Below are positions 17,545 through 26,106 of a stretch of DNA of 64,000 nt, piece by piece. The notes under the pieces were generated by a model, which made no database searches, was not told the origin of the DNA, and worked only from the letters and a program-made list of their open reading frames with translations. The stretch is from Nitrincola iocasae (GTDB taxonomy: Bacteria; Pseudomonadota; Gammaproteobacteria; Pseudomonadales; Balneatricaceae). The stretch spans positions 2,728,001-2,792,000 of the forward strand of contig NZ_CP044222.1 of the NCBI RefSeq assembly GCF_008727795.1. Direction: 5' to 3'. Each line of letters opens with the position of its first letter. Position 1 is the first letter of the stretch. The translations under genes were made by a program, and so were the position numbers.

Positions 17545-18780
17545 TCAAACGTACTGTCCTGCACACCAGCCACTACTCCAGGCCCATTGAAAGTTAAACC
17601 CGCCTAACCAGCCGGTCACATCCAGCACCTCACCAATAAAGTACAGCCCAGTGACGGATTTGGTTTCAAAAGTTTTTGAAGAGATCTGATCGGTACACAC
17701 ACCACCACGAGTAACTTCGGCGGTTTTGTAGCCTTCGGTACCTGCTGGAACGCAAGCCCAGCACTGAAACATGCTGACTAGCGCGTCAATATCGGTGTGG
17801 CTAAGTTGCGCAACCGGTTTAACAGCCAGTGCCTGTAACGCGGGAAATACCAGCCAGGCAAGCACAAAGCGCTTGGGTAGTAAGCGAGACAACAGGGTTT
17901 TCAATTCAGATTTTTCACCCGCCTGCTGCCACTCACGTAAACAGGCTCGCAGGTCATGATCGGGTAAAAAGTTGATCTGCACCGCCTCACCTGGATGCCA
18001 ATAATTACTGACTTGCAGCACCGCGGGGCCGCTCAGCCCTTTATGGGTAAACAGCAAGGCTTCTTTGAAGGTCTGATTGTTACAGCTGATACTTACCGGT
18101 AGCGCCACGCCTGCAAGGGACTGCGCCAACGCCAGCCGCTCACCTTTCAGGGTGAAAGGTACCAGTGAAGCCTGTAGTTCGGTCACTCGCAGGCCAAACT
18201 GTCTGGCCAGATCATAGCCAAAACCACTGGCACCCAAGGTGGGAATAGAAGGGCCGCCGGTCGCAACCACCAATGACTGGCAGCGCACAGGACCCAGAGC
18301 AGTTTGCAGCTCAAACCTGGCTGTATCTATCTCAGCTTCATCTGGATGTGTTGTCGTATCAGTGGGGGGCAATTGGGTAATACGCTGAACCTCGCAGCGA
18401 GTTTCGATGGTCACCTCGCCAGCGTCACATTCAGCCAAGAGTATATTGAGAATATCCTTGGCACGATTATCACAAAACAGCTGACCCAGAGTTTTTTCAT
18501 GGTAGGCAAGTTGATGCTTATCCACCAGAGACAAAAAATCATATTGGCTAAAGCGTTTCAGTGCAGAAATACAAAAATGCGGGTTAGCTGACAAAAAGTT
18601 CGAGGGTTCGACCCATTGATTGGTAAAGTTGCAGCGCCCTCCCCCTGACATGAGTATTTTCTTGCCGACTTTGTTGGCATGATCCACCACCAACACTCGT
18701 CGGCCACGCTGACCTGCCGTAGCCGCACACATCAAACCGGCTGCTCCAGCGCCTATAATCACACAATCGAAATAACGCAT
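17545..18780 (-). CDS. HI0933/YhiN-family FAD-dependent oxidoreductase
   Basis: A 411-residue flavoprotein. The N-terminal dinucleotide motif is IIGAGAAGLMCAATAGQRG, followed by the family hallmark KILMSGGGRCNFTN and the mid-protein VVATGGPSIPTLGASGFGYD. The C-terminus closes the FAD site with VLDVTGWLGGFNFQWAWSSG. Proteins of this family (HI0933, YhiN, BaiN) have mostly unknown physiological substrates; one clostridial member reduces bile-acid intermediates. Nothing nearby indicates the substrate here. Confidence 0.88.
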   Translation of the reverse strand: MRYFDCVIIGAGAAGLMCAATAGQRGRRVLVVDHANKVGKKILMSGGGRCNFTNQWVEPSNFLSANPHFCISALKRFSQYDFLSLVDKHQLAYHEKTLGQLFCDNRAKDILNILLAECDAGEVTIETRCEVQRITQLPPTDTTTHPDEAEIDTARFELQTALGPVRCQSLVVATGGPSIPTLGASGFGYDLARQFGLRVTELQASLVPFTLKGERLALAQSLAGVALPVSISCNNQTFKEALLFTHKGLSGPAVLQVSNYWHPGEAVQINFLPDHDLRACLREWQQAGEKSELKTLLSRLLPKRFVLAWLVFPALQALAVKPVAQLSHTDIDALVSMFQCWACVPAGTEGYKTAEVTRGGVCTDQISSKTFETKSVTGLYFIGEVLDVTGWLGGFNFQWAWSSGWCAGQYV

Positions 18781-18865
18781 CGGACTCTTCGCAGGCTCTG
18801 ATTACAAAACCCGTATGATAACATGGCACGATTGACCTGCAGCAGAATGATCTAGCTAAAAGCAG

Positions 18866-19375
18866 CTAACCCACCCACCAAAGCCGTGCGCGCAACCCCC
18901 AACTACTGGTCAAACCCACCTCGGTAAAACGTATCTGTCCTGATGAATCAATAATGTACATTACCGGAACCCCCCTGACTCCGAGGGCTGATGCCAATTC
19001 TCCGTTGCTATCATTCAGAACCGGCAGATGACTGAGTTGCTGCTCATACAGAAACTGACGCACCTGGTCATCACTGCCTGACTGAATGGCCAGCGTCAAA
19101 ACCTGATGATCATCCAGTAAGCCAGTCAACATAGGTAACTCTATACTACAGATATGGCACCACTCGGCCCAGACTACTAGCAGTAGAGGTTCACCCGCAT
19201 ACCCGGCTAACGAGACCTGATCACCAGCCAGGGTGACACCGCTAAAATCCGGGGCCGTGCTGGATTCAAGGGTCGGTGATTGATAGCTACGAATAACAAA
19301 AATGATAAACATTACCAGCAGGATCTCCAGCCCCCAACGTAACCATCCAGGGAGTGCTTTGTAACGTTTAAACAT
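18866..19375 (-). CDS. Membrane-anchored TlpA/ScsD-like thioredoxin-fold protein
   Basis: A 169-residue protein with an N-terminal membrane anchor (about residues 13-29) and a periplasmic thioredoxin fold. The active site is WAEWCHIC, and the cis-proline loop is VRGVPVMYII. It resembles ScsD/TlpA-type thiol-disulfide proteins, which reduce or protect periplasmic cysteines. No DsbD-like or Scs partner is next to it, so its electron source is not visible here. Confidence 0.8.
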   Translation of the reverse strand: MFKRYKALPGWLRWGLEILLVMFIIFVIRSYQSPTLESSTAPDFSGVTLAGDQVSLAGYAGEPLLLVVWAEWCHICSIELPMLTGLLDDHQVLTLAIQSGSDDQVRQFLYEQQLSHLPVLNDSNGELASALGVRGVPVMYIIDSSGQIRFTEVGLTSSWGLRARLWWVG

Positions 19376-19433
19376 CTAAAAAAGACCTTATGCAGATTGA
19401 TCAAGCTACTCACTCTGAGGGGATTTCTATTGG

Positions 19434-20036
19434 TTAGTTCCAGGACACAAGCGTCATAGCAACCAGGCACAAAAGTGCCGCCATACCGCCATCAAAGACA
19501 CGCCAATGCGTTGGTGAGCGCAAATAAGTTGCCAGTTTGGGCGCAAAGCCCGTGAGCATGGTGAACCAGGTCAATGAAGCAAAACTGGCCCCTAGTACAA
19601 ACGCCAGCTTATCTCCCTGGGCAGCTCCTACACTACCAATCAATATGACCGTATCCAGGTACACATGCGGGTTAAGCAGTGTTATCGCCAGGGCAGTCAC
19701 ACCGACTTGCCAAGCGTTTTGCACCCTTACCGGCTTGGCGGCCTGCAAGCCCCCAGTACCTTTTACCGCACGCTGTGCCGCATTGAATGCCAGCCACAGT
19801 AGCAATGCGACCCCCATCCAACTGAGCAGCGGAATCAATGGTGGTATTAATACCTTAAGCTGATTGACCCCATATACACCCAGCGTAATCAGGATTGCAT
19901 CACACAGAATACAGACCAGTGCTATGACCATACGGTGATTGCCACGCATTGACTGACTTAACACCCAGGCATTCTGCGCACCTATAGCGACAATTAATCC
20001 CAACGCAACAATATAACCGGTAAAAAACACTGACAT
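19434..20036 (-). CDS. argO: LysE/ArgO-type basic amino-acid exporter
   Basis: A 200-residue inner-membrane protein with six hydrophobic segments. It has the LysE-family start GYIVALGLIVAIGAQNAWVL and the segment ALAITLLNPHVYLDT, both close to ArgO. ArgO exports arginine, and in related proteins lysine. It is divergent from the argP-like regulator at 20139, with a 102-nt shared promoter region, the arrangement known for ArgP controlling ArgO. Confidence 0.88.
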   Translation of the reverse strand: MSVFFTGYIVALGLIVAIGAQNAWVLSQSMRGNHRMVIALVCILCDAILITLGVYGVNQLKVLIPPLIPLLSWMGVALLLWLAFNAAQRAVKGTGGLQAAKPVRVQNAWQVGVTALAITLLNPHVYLDTVILIGSVGAAQGDKLAFVLGASFASLTWFTMLTGFAPKLATYLRSPTHWRVFDGGMAALLCLVAMTLVSWN

Positions 20037-20138
20037 GCCAGACCCCCTGATAAAAACCCATCAATACACTGGGCAAGCCTAACGAAGTCAGCTATCATTA
20101 ATCCAACGAATTAAACTAACAGAATATTAGCTAAGCTT

Positions 20139-21005
20139 ATGATTGACTACCGCCTGCTACAGGCCATGGCCGCCGTACTGGAACAGGGCGGCTTTGAAAA
20201 AGCTGCCAACTACCTGCACTTGACCCAGTCCGCTGTCAGTCAGCGCATTAAGCAACTCGAACACTTGCTTGGTCAGCCGGTGCTCATACGCAGTCAGCCA
20301 CCGAAGGCGACCTCATTGGGTCAACGCCTGCATAACCATTTACAAAGGGTCAGGCAGCTTGAAGCGGGCCTGGAACTGTCGGCTAATCCGGAAGATCTGA
20401 TCATCCGCATCACCGTGAATGCCGACTCTTTGGACACCTGGCTACCGGCGGCACTGGTGCTGGAAGACTATCCGTTACTCCGCTTTGAGGTATCTGTTGA
20501 AGACCAGGCCGTAGGCCTGCGGCGGATGAAACAAGGTGAGGTGATGGCCTGTCTGTGTGCCACCCCCGAACCCCTAAATGGTGGCGATGTGATTCCCTTA
20601 GGGGTGATGCGCTATCGTGCGCTGGCCAGTCCGGCTTTTATTCAACGCTATCATCTGACCCCCCCTGAACCCGCTATCTTCCATCAAGCACCTTGTTTGA
20701 TATACAGCCGAGAAGACCGTTTGCAGCATCAGTTTCTCGCCGATGTCGCCGGAACCGAGCCCCTCTACACCCATCACCTCCCCTCATCTGAAGGTTTTAT
20801 CAAAGCGGCCAAGGCGGGTCTGGGTTATGGCATGATGCCGGAATTACAGGTAGCTGATGAGCTGCAGGCGGGACACCTGGTGGACGTGATGCCCGGTTAC
20901 AGTCTGGATGTTCCGCTCTACTGGCATTTCTGGCAGATGGAAAGTCCAGTGATGGAAACGCTGAGGGCATCGGTTGCGCGAGCCGCCAGTACTGCGCTTT
21001 ATTGA
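20139..21005 (+). CDS. argP: LysR-family regulator ArgP (IciA)
   Basis: A 288-residue LysR protein with helix-turn-helix GFEKAANYLHLTQSAVSQRI. The effector domain has NADSLDTWLPAALVLEDYP, close to the NADSL(A/D)TW motif of ArgP. ArgP activates argO when arginine is abundant and lysine represses this, according to E. coli work. The divergent argO neighbour supports the call. The 3' end overlaps the convergent hydrolase gene by 7 nt. Confidence 0.88.
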   Translation: MIDYRLLQAMAAVLEQGGFEKAANYLHLTQSAVSQRIKQLEHLLGQPVLIRSQPPKATSLGQRLHNHLQRVRQLEAGLELSANPEDLIIRITVNADSLDTWLPAALVLEDYPLLRFEVSVEDQAVGLRRMKQGEVMACLCATPEPLNGGDVIPLGVMRYRALASPAFIQRYHLTPPEPAIFHQAPCLIYSREDRLQHQFLADVAGTEPLYTHHLPSSEGFIKAAKAGLGYGMMPELQVADELQAGHLVDVMPGYSLDVPLYWHFWQMESPVMETLRASVARAASTALY

Positions 21006-21691
21006 GCTGCTTGCAGACGCTGTTCTACAGATACCTTAATAAGCTGCTTAAATAAACGCCGCTGACGAGGTATAAAAATCAGAAATTCTGGATGCCATTG
21101 CACCCCCAGAAGGTAAGGTTGCAGCGGATCTTCAATCGCCTGAACGATCCCGTCCAGGTCATGCGCGGCAACCCTCAAGCCATCACCAATACGATCAATA
21201 GCCTGATTATGCAGGCTATTGATACGACAGGGACCTGATCCCAGCAATTGTTTCAGCAGGCCGTCAGTTTCCAGCAACAGGGTTTTCAATGGCAACAGGG
21301 TCCGCCGGTTGGATGTTTTCTGGCGTTTGGATTTGAGGTCCTGATGCAGAGAGCCCCCGCGACAAACATTCAGCAATTGGGCTCCACGACAGATGCCTAG
21401 CAACGGAACACCTCGGTTCAATGCCTGATCAATGACAGCCTGCTCCAGTTGATCCCTGGCTGAATCGTATTTGGGTTCCACCTCAGGCTCTTCTGCATAG
21501 AGTACCGGATCAATATCATGACCTCCGGTGACAACCACTCCATCAAACGCAAACTCGGATAATTGCACATGCTGACTGGGTCTGAGTTGTAACGCTTGCC
21601 CGCCGTAGAGACGAACCATCAGCGCAACCAGGCTTCGTGGCCCAAAAGCGCCTCGTTCAGGACCGGTAATTGCAATGACAGGTTTTCTCAA
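20999..21691 (-). CDS. Peptidase C26 family, gamma-glutamyl hydrolase-like (PuuD-like)
   Basis: A 230-residue class-I glutamine-amidotransferase fold. The nucleophile elbow is LLGICRGAQLLNV (Cys), the oxyanion strand is VVTGGHDIDP, and the His/Glu pair is in GVQWHPEF. This matches PuuD-type gamma-glutamyl-GABA hydrolases and related enzymes. No other putrescine-pathway genes are nearby, so a general gamma-glutamyl hydrolase is as likely. Confidence 0.85.
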   Translation of the reverse strand: MRKPVIAITGPERGAFGPRSLVALMVRLYGGQALQLRPSQHVQLSEFAFDGVVVTGGHDIDPVLYAEEPEVEPKYDSARDQLEQAVIDQALNRGVPLLGICRGAQLLNVCRGGSLHQDLKSKRQKTSNRRTLLPLKTLLLETDGLLKQLLGSGPCRINSLHNQAIDRIGDGLRVAAHDLDGIVQAIEDPLQPYLLGVQWHPEFLIFIPRQRRLFKQLIKVSVEQRLQAAQ

Positions 21692-21773
21692 GCTCTATTC
21701 CTCTTTACACTTTAGACCGTTGGCCAACAACATAGCACAGCCGCCCCACTCTGTTCAGGCACGCTGCAGCGAT

Positions 21774-23582
21774 TTAAAGCGGCCAGAAGACTAGCAGTAA
21801 CGGCACGCTCACCGCACAAACCAGTAGCTCAACCGGTAACCCCAAGCGCCAGTAATCACCAAAACGAAACCCTCCCGGCCCCAGAATCAGGGTATTATTC
21901 TGATGGCCAATCGGGGTTAAAAATGCACAGGAGGCACCGATGGCGACAGCCATTAAAAACGCATCCGGGTTTAACCCAAGTGTCGATGCGGTACCAAGCG
22001 CGATTGGACACATAACGGCGGCAGTCGCCGCATTGTTCATCACATCAGACAGAAACATCGTCACTACTAAAATCAGCCCTAAGGCTATAACGGAGTTCCC
22101 CTGCGCCAGCGTACCCAGTAGGAAGTCTGCAATCAGATGGGCGGTACCTGTGCTTTCCATCGCATTGGCCACAGGAATCAACGCTCCGAGCAGTACAATA
22201 ACCGGCCAGTCGATCGCTGTGTAAATGGAGCGTAACGGCAGCGTTTTAGTCGCCATTGAGGCTAACACCCCTAACGCAAACGCAATCGCTGTCGGCAAAA
22301 TACCCAAGGCCGCCAGAGCAATCGCAGCGATTAATATTACACTGGCGGTAATCGCCTTGTTTTTATCCGGTATATTGAGATCACGCTCAGCCAGCGGTAT
22401 GCAACTGTAGTCAGAAGCAAATTCCATCACAGCGTCTTGCGGTCCTTGCATGAGCAGAAGATCGCCCGCCTTGATCTTCATCGTCCTTAAACGGGCATGC
22501 GATTTTCGATCCTCCCGGGACAAGGCCAGCAGATTAATGCCGTAGCGAGTTCGTAACAGCATGCTCTTTGCAGAGCGTCCAACCAGTTGAGACTCCTCTC
22601 TGACAACCAGCTCAACTAACACAATGTCTACAGAACTGGCTGACTCTTTGTCGTCATCCTCCTGATTATCTTCCGAACTATCCTCATCCTCTTCGGCCTC
22701 CTCCAGTTTAAGTCCCAGACTGGATAAGACGTCGGCTAAAGACTCCACTTCAGCTTCAATAATCAGAATATCATTTGCCAGAACTTTGCGGCCATAGCTT
22801 GGCGCGTTGATTTTTACTTCGTTACGCACCAAAGCAATAACCTGAGCATCAGCTTCATCAAGTACTTTTTCAATATCACGCAGCAGCAAGTTAGCCGCTT
22901 TACTTTTTTCCGGGACTCGGACTTCGGTAACATAAGCCCCGGTATCAAAGCTTTCACTGACCCCATTTTTTCTGACCGGTACCAGCCGCCAACCCAGCAG
23001 AGCCACAAATAGCACACACACCACGGCTACCGGCAAACCCACCAGGGTAAAATCAAACATGGAAAAGGCACTGGCGGTCTCCAGCTCAGATCTAAAACCT
23101 GACACTATCAGGTTAGGTGGGGTACCGATCAGCGTTGTCATACCGCCCAGAATTGTACCGAAGGCCAAGGGCATCAGGACTTGGCCGGATGACAAACCAA
23201 GACGCCCTGACATTTGCATGGCAACCGGCATCAACAGTGCCATAGCACCGACATTATTCATAAAACCGGAAAGCAACGCACCCAAACCTGTCAGAGCAGC
23301 AATGCTCAGTGTCACCCCAGCACTTTTGGGTAAGGCATGCCGCGCTAAAATATCCACGGCACCCGAAGTTTGCAGTGCACGGCTTAACACCAGCACACAG
23401 GCAACTGTGACCACGGCAGGGTGCGAAAAACCTGAAAAAGCATCGGCTGCATCAACCAAGCCAGCCAAAACGCAAGCCAGCAAGGTAGCACCAGCAACCA
23501 TGTCATGGCGCCAACGCCCCCACAGAAACATCGCCATGGTAGCCAGCAATATCACCAGAATCATGCTCTGGTCTTGTGTCAT
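21774..23582 (-). CDS. SLC13-family anion permease with two TrkA-C domains
   Basis: A 602-residue protein. Two blocks of membrane helices flank a cytoplasmic region of about residues 210-390 that holds two TrkA-C (RCK-C) domains. They are separated by a very acidic linker around residue 300 (EEDEDSSEDNQEDDDKES). The membrane part has GTPPNLIVSG and, near the C-terminus, GIGASCAFLTPIGHQNN-like repeats (read AIGASCAFLTPIGHQNNTLI), the two sodium/anion loops of the SLC13/DASS fold. Substrates in the family are sulfate, dicarboxylates or similar anions; none can be chosen here. Confidence 0.86.
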   Translation of the reverse strand: MTQDQSMILVILLATMAMFLWGRWRHDMVAGATLLACVLAGLVDAADAFSGFSHPAVVTVACVLVLSRALQTSGAVDILARHALPKSAGVTLSIAALTGLGALLSGFMNNVGAMALLMPVAMQMSGRLGLSSGQVLMPLAFGTILGGMTTLIGTPPNLIVSGFRSELETASAFSMFDFTLVGLPVAVVCVLFVALLGWRLVPVRKNGVSESFDTGAYVTEVRVPEKSKAANLLLRDIEKVLDEADAQVIALVRNEVKINAPSYGRKVLANDILIIEAEVESLADVLSSLGLKLEEAEEDEDSSEDNQEDDDKESASSVDIVLVELVVREESQLVGRSAKSMLLRTRYGINLLALSREDRKSHARLRTMKIKAGDLLLMQGPQDAVMEFASDYSCIPLAERDLNIPDKNKAITASVILIAAIALAALGILPTAIAFALGVLASMATKTLPLRSIYTAIDWPVIVLLGALIPVANAMESTGTAHLIADFLLGTLAQGNSVIALGLILVVTMFLSDVMNNAATAAVMCPIALGTASTLGLNPDAFLMAVAIGASCAFLTPIGHQNNTLILGPGGFRFGDYWRLGLPVELLVCAVSVPLLLVFWPL

Positions 23583-23619
23583 AGCTTCACTCTCTCAAAT
23601 CCATTTTATGGGTAAACCC

Positions 23620-24192
23620 TCAATGACGCGGATCTGTATCCTGCAAAATTTCACGTGATGCATGACGCTGATGGAACGCCTGTAAGTCAGGGTAAGCCGA
23701 AAAATCATTCATGCCTCGGAATATCACCCAGTCGACCAGGCAATACAGGCAGATAGTGGGGAAGTGCCAGTATTCAAACGTACCCAGCTTGGCCTGCTCA
23801 TTCAGCACACTGAGTGTCGAAGCGATACGTTCGCGTTGCAGGTTGAAAAACAGTGCGTCTTGTTCAATATCGATACCGGAGCGTGACAGCTGCAATAACT
23901 CAATATAAGAATCATTGGCAGCATTGATCAAGGTGATAGCATTTTCATCGTCTATAGTCGTAACTTCTTTGCCCAGCTTATGGTTCAGATAGTTATAAAT
24001 CACCCGAGAATCAAACACCGCCTGCCAGTCATCCACTAACATCGGCACTTTTAAGGCCGGATTAATCTGCTTCAGCGTGACACGACCTTCCGGGCTGTAA
24101 ATATCAATATTCACAAACTCATGAGGAACATCTTCCAACCAGATTCTAAGGCGGCGGACATAGGGTGATGTGGTTGATCCGTACAGCTTCAT
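23620..24192 (-). CDS. Glutathione S-transferase family protein
   Basis: About 190 residues from ATG 24192 (MKLYGSTTSPYVRRL), which has AGGA 8 nt upstream; ATG 24240 upstream would add 16 residues without the family pattern. The N-terminal thioredoxin fold shows SPYVRRLRIWLE and the glutathione-binding loop NPALKVPMLVDDWQAVFDS. The helical C-terminal domain follows. The substrate is unknown. The stretch STTSPYVRR suggests a serine or cysteine-less active site. Confidence 0.85.
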   Translation of the reverse strand: MKLYGSTTSPYVRRLRIWLEDVPHEFVNIDIYSPEGRVTLKQINPALKVPMLVDDWQAVFDSRVIYNYLNHKLGKEVTTIDDENAITLINAANDSYIELLQLSRSGIDIEQDALFFNLQRERIASTLSVLNEQAKLGTFEYWHFPTICLYCLVDWVIFRGMNDFSAYPDLQAFHQRHASREILQDTDPRH

Positions 24193-24397
24193 GACAGGCA
24201 TCCTGTGGTTATAACTGGTATGTAACTGAGTCTCTAGCATCAGCTTAGATGCAAATGACGGCTGCTGACAATACCTCAGTTTGTCTGCTGGTTGTATTCT
24301 GCCGTCAAAACCTACCCGCCTTATTTACTTGTATGCACTGGTTTATTGTTTCTATTCAGCTAAGATACTGTTTTGCATACACGACGTGGAGTAACGC

Positions 24398-25345
24398 ATG
24401 GCTCAACGCCCAATATTTCAATGGGTACTGTTGGTCGCACTGGCGATTATCTGGGGCAGTTCATTTGCGCTGACCAGTCTGGTCGTCCGGGAACTAAGTC
24501 CAGCGTCGACAGTGTTTCTGCGTAATCTGCTGGCCTGTCTGTTGCTTTTCCCGCTCGCCCTGCTATTACGCCGCCCACTGGCTCGAGGCAAACGACTCTG
24601 GCTATTTATGCTGGCGATGGCACTGATCGGCAATGCCTTACCCTTTACCCTGATCAGTTGGGGACAACAGCGAATCGATAGTGGATTGGCCGGCATATTA
24701 ATGGCAGTAATGCCCCTGGTTACGGCCATACTGGCGCATTTTTTCGTCCCAGACGAACCTATGAGCCGACACAAGCTGGTCGGCTTCTTTATTGGCTTTT
24801 GCGGGATACTGGTTCTGCTGGGACCCTCCACGATCAGCGCCGTGAGCTTAACCGGGGAAGCGCTGTTGGCGCAATTAGCCGTTCTTCTGGCCGCCGTCTG
24901 CTATGGATTAAACACCATTATTGCCCGACGCAAACCCGCCAGTGATCCCTGGAGCACCTCCGCATCTGTCCTGCTGATGGCCGCCTGCATGATCTGGCCA
25001 CTGGCAGCCTTCACCCAGGGTTTCAGTAACCTGGACCATCTGACGGGCCTGCCAGGGCTGAATAATATTGATGATTTTTCACAACAGACCTTGCTGGCTA
25101 TCACCCTGCTGGGCTTTATCTGTACCGGTATAGCCACGGTAATCTACCTGAAACTGGTGACACTGGCCGGACCCAGTTTTGTTTCACTAATCAACTACCT
25201 GATTCCTGTCTGGGCGGTATTACTGGGTGTCAGTTTTATGGATGAAATCCCCCGCTGGAATCACCTATTAGCCTTGCTGATGATTTTAGGGGGCATTGCG
25301 GTATCACAACGTCGTCAGTTGAAAACAGCGTTGAAAATTGATTGA
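24398..25345 (+). CDS. EamA/DMT-family transporter
   Basis: A 315-residue protein with ten hydrophobic segments in two EamA repeats: the first opens ALAIIWGSSFALTSLVVREL and the second AVLLAAVCYGLNTIIARR. GTGGAG lies 6 nt before the ATG. Members export amino acids or other metabolites; the substrate is not evident. Confidence 0.88.
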   Translation: MAQRPIFQWVLLVALAIIWGSSFALTSLVVRELSPASTVFLRNLLACLLLFPLALLLRRPLARGKRLWLFMLAMALIGNALPFTLISWGQQRIDSGLAGILMAVMPLVTAILAHFFVPDEPMSRHKLVGFFIGFCGILVLLGPSTISAVSLTGEALLAQLAVLLAAVCYGLNTIIARRKPASDPWSTSASVLLMAACMIWPLAAFTQGFSNLDHLTGLPGLNNIDDFSQQTLLAITLLGFICTGIATVIYLKLVTLAGPSFVSLINYLIPVWAVLLGVSFMDEIPRWNHLLALLMILGGIAVSQRRQLKTALKID

Positions 25346-25355
25346 TGAAGTACGC

Positions 25356-26093
25356 TTATTTCCAAAGCTCACTAATCGGCGTTTGTGGGCTGAAGCGATA
25401 AGCCACCTGAGCCATCAGTAGTTCTGCCGTTGCCAGGGCATCAGTGAGTGCATGGTGTTGATGGTAATAGGGTAAATTATAGCGACTACGGCTATCGACC
25501 AGGCGTATGGACTCCGGCTCCACACCTCTGAGTTTTTGCCACAGGCTGAGGGGCTTGGCACGATGAACACGGGCTTCAAGCTCCATGGTATCAACGACCG
25601 GGAATATAATGCCCTCGCGCAGACGTTTCTCCAGCGCCGCATTCAGAAAAGGTCGTTCAATACCACGATGATGCACGACGACGATACGCCCCTCAAGGGC
25701 TTTCAGCAGGTATTCCAGCACCCGCATCAGATCGGGTGCTGACTGAATGTCGGAATGGGTAATACCGTGTATCACTACCGAATCTTTATCCAACGGCGTT
25801 CTTGGCCGGACAATCCAGTGCTTGGCACCGGCACAATGGATACGCTTCAGGTCAAAAGGCACTAATCCTATACTGACAATACCATCACGCTGCGGATCAA
25901 AACCGGTGGTTTCGAAATCCACTGCCACAAACGGCACCTCACTCAGTGGTGTAGTAGGGTCAACAACACCAGCACAGTAAAAGGTTTTCAGGCGCTCGTC
26001 CTGAACCCTATTGGCCTGTTGACTATAATATGCCGACCAGTCCGGGGGTTGCTCTCTGTCAGCACGTTTGGCTGTTGATCCAAGATAGAACAA
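25356..26093 (-). CDS. DEDDh 3'-5' exonuclease (DnaQ/PolC epsilon-like)
   Basis: A 245-residue protein with Exo I VAVDFETTGFDPQRDGIVSI, Exo II around GITHSDIQSAPDLMRVLEYL, and Exo III HHALTDALATAELLMAQ (His and Asp). It lies 13 nt after the cNMP/CBS/DUF294 gene and is probably co-transcribed with it. This pair recurs next to symporter genes in many gammaproteobacteria, to my knowledge, but its joint role is unclear. Confidence 0.87.
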   Translation of the reverse strand: MFYLGSTAKRADREQPPDWSAYYSQQANRVQDERLKTFYCAGVVDPTTPLSEVPFVAVDFETTGFDPQRDGIVSIGLVPFDLKRIHCAGAKHWIVRPRTPLDKDSVVIHGITHSDIQSAPDLMRVLEYLLKALEGRIVVVHHRGIERPFLNAALEKRLREGIIFPVVDTMELEARVHRAKPLSLWQKLRGVEPESIRLVDSRSRYNLPYYHQHHALTDALATAELLMAQVAYRFSPQTPISELWK

Positions 26094-26106
26094 GGTTCAC
26101 CTCAAC

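Noticed and set aside
18595..18615. GGTTCGACCC, resembling a tRNA T-loop
   Set aside because: It lies inside the flavoprotein gene and no cloverleaf or acceptor stem surrounds it.
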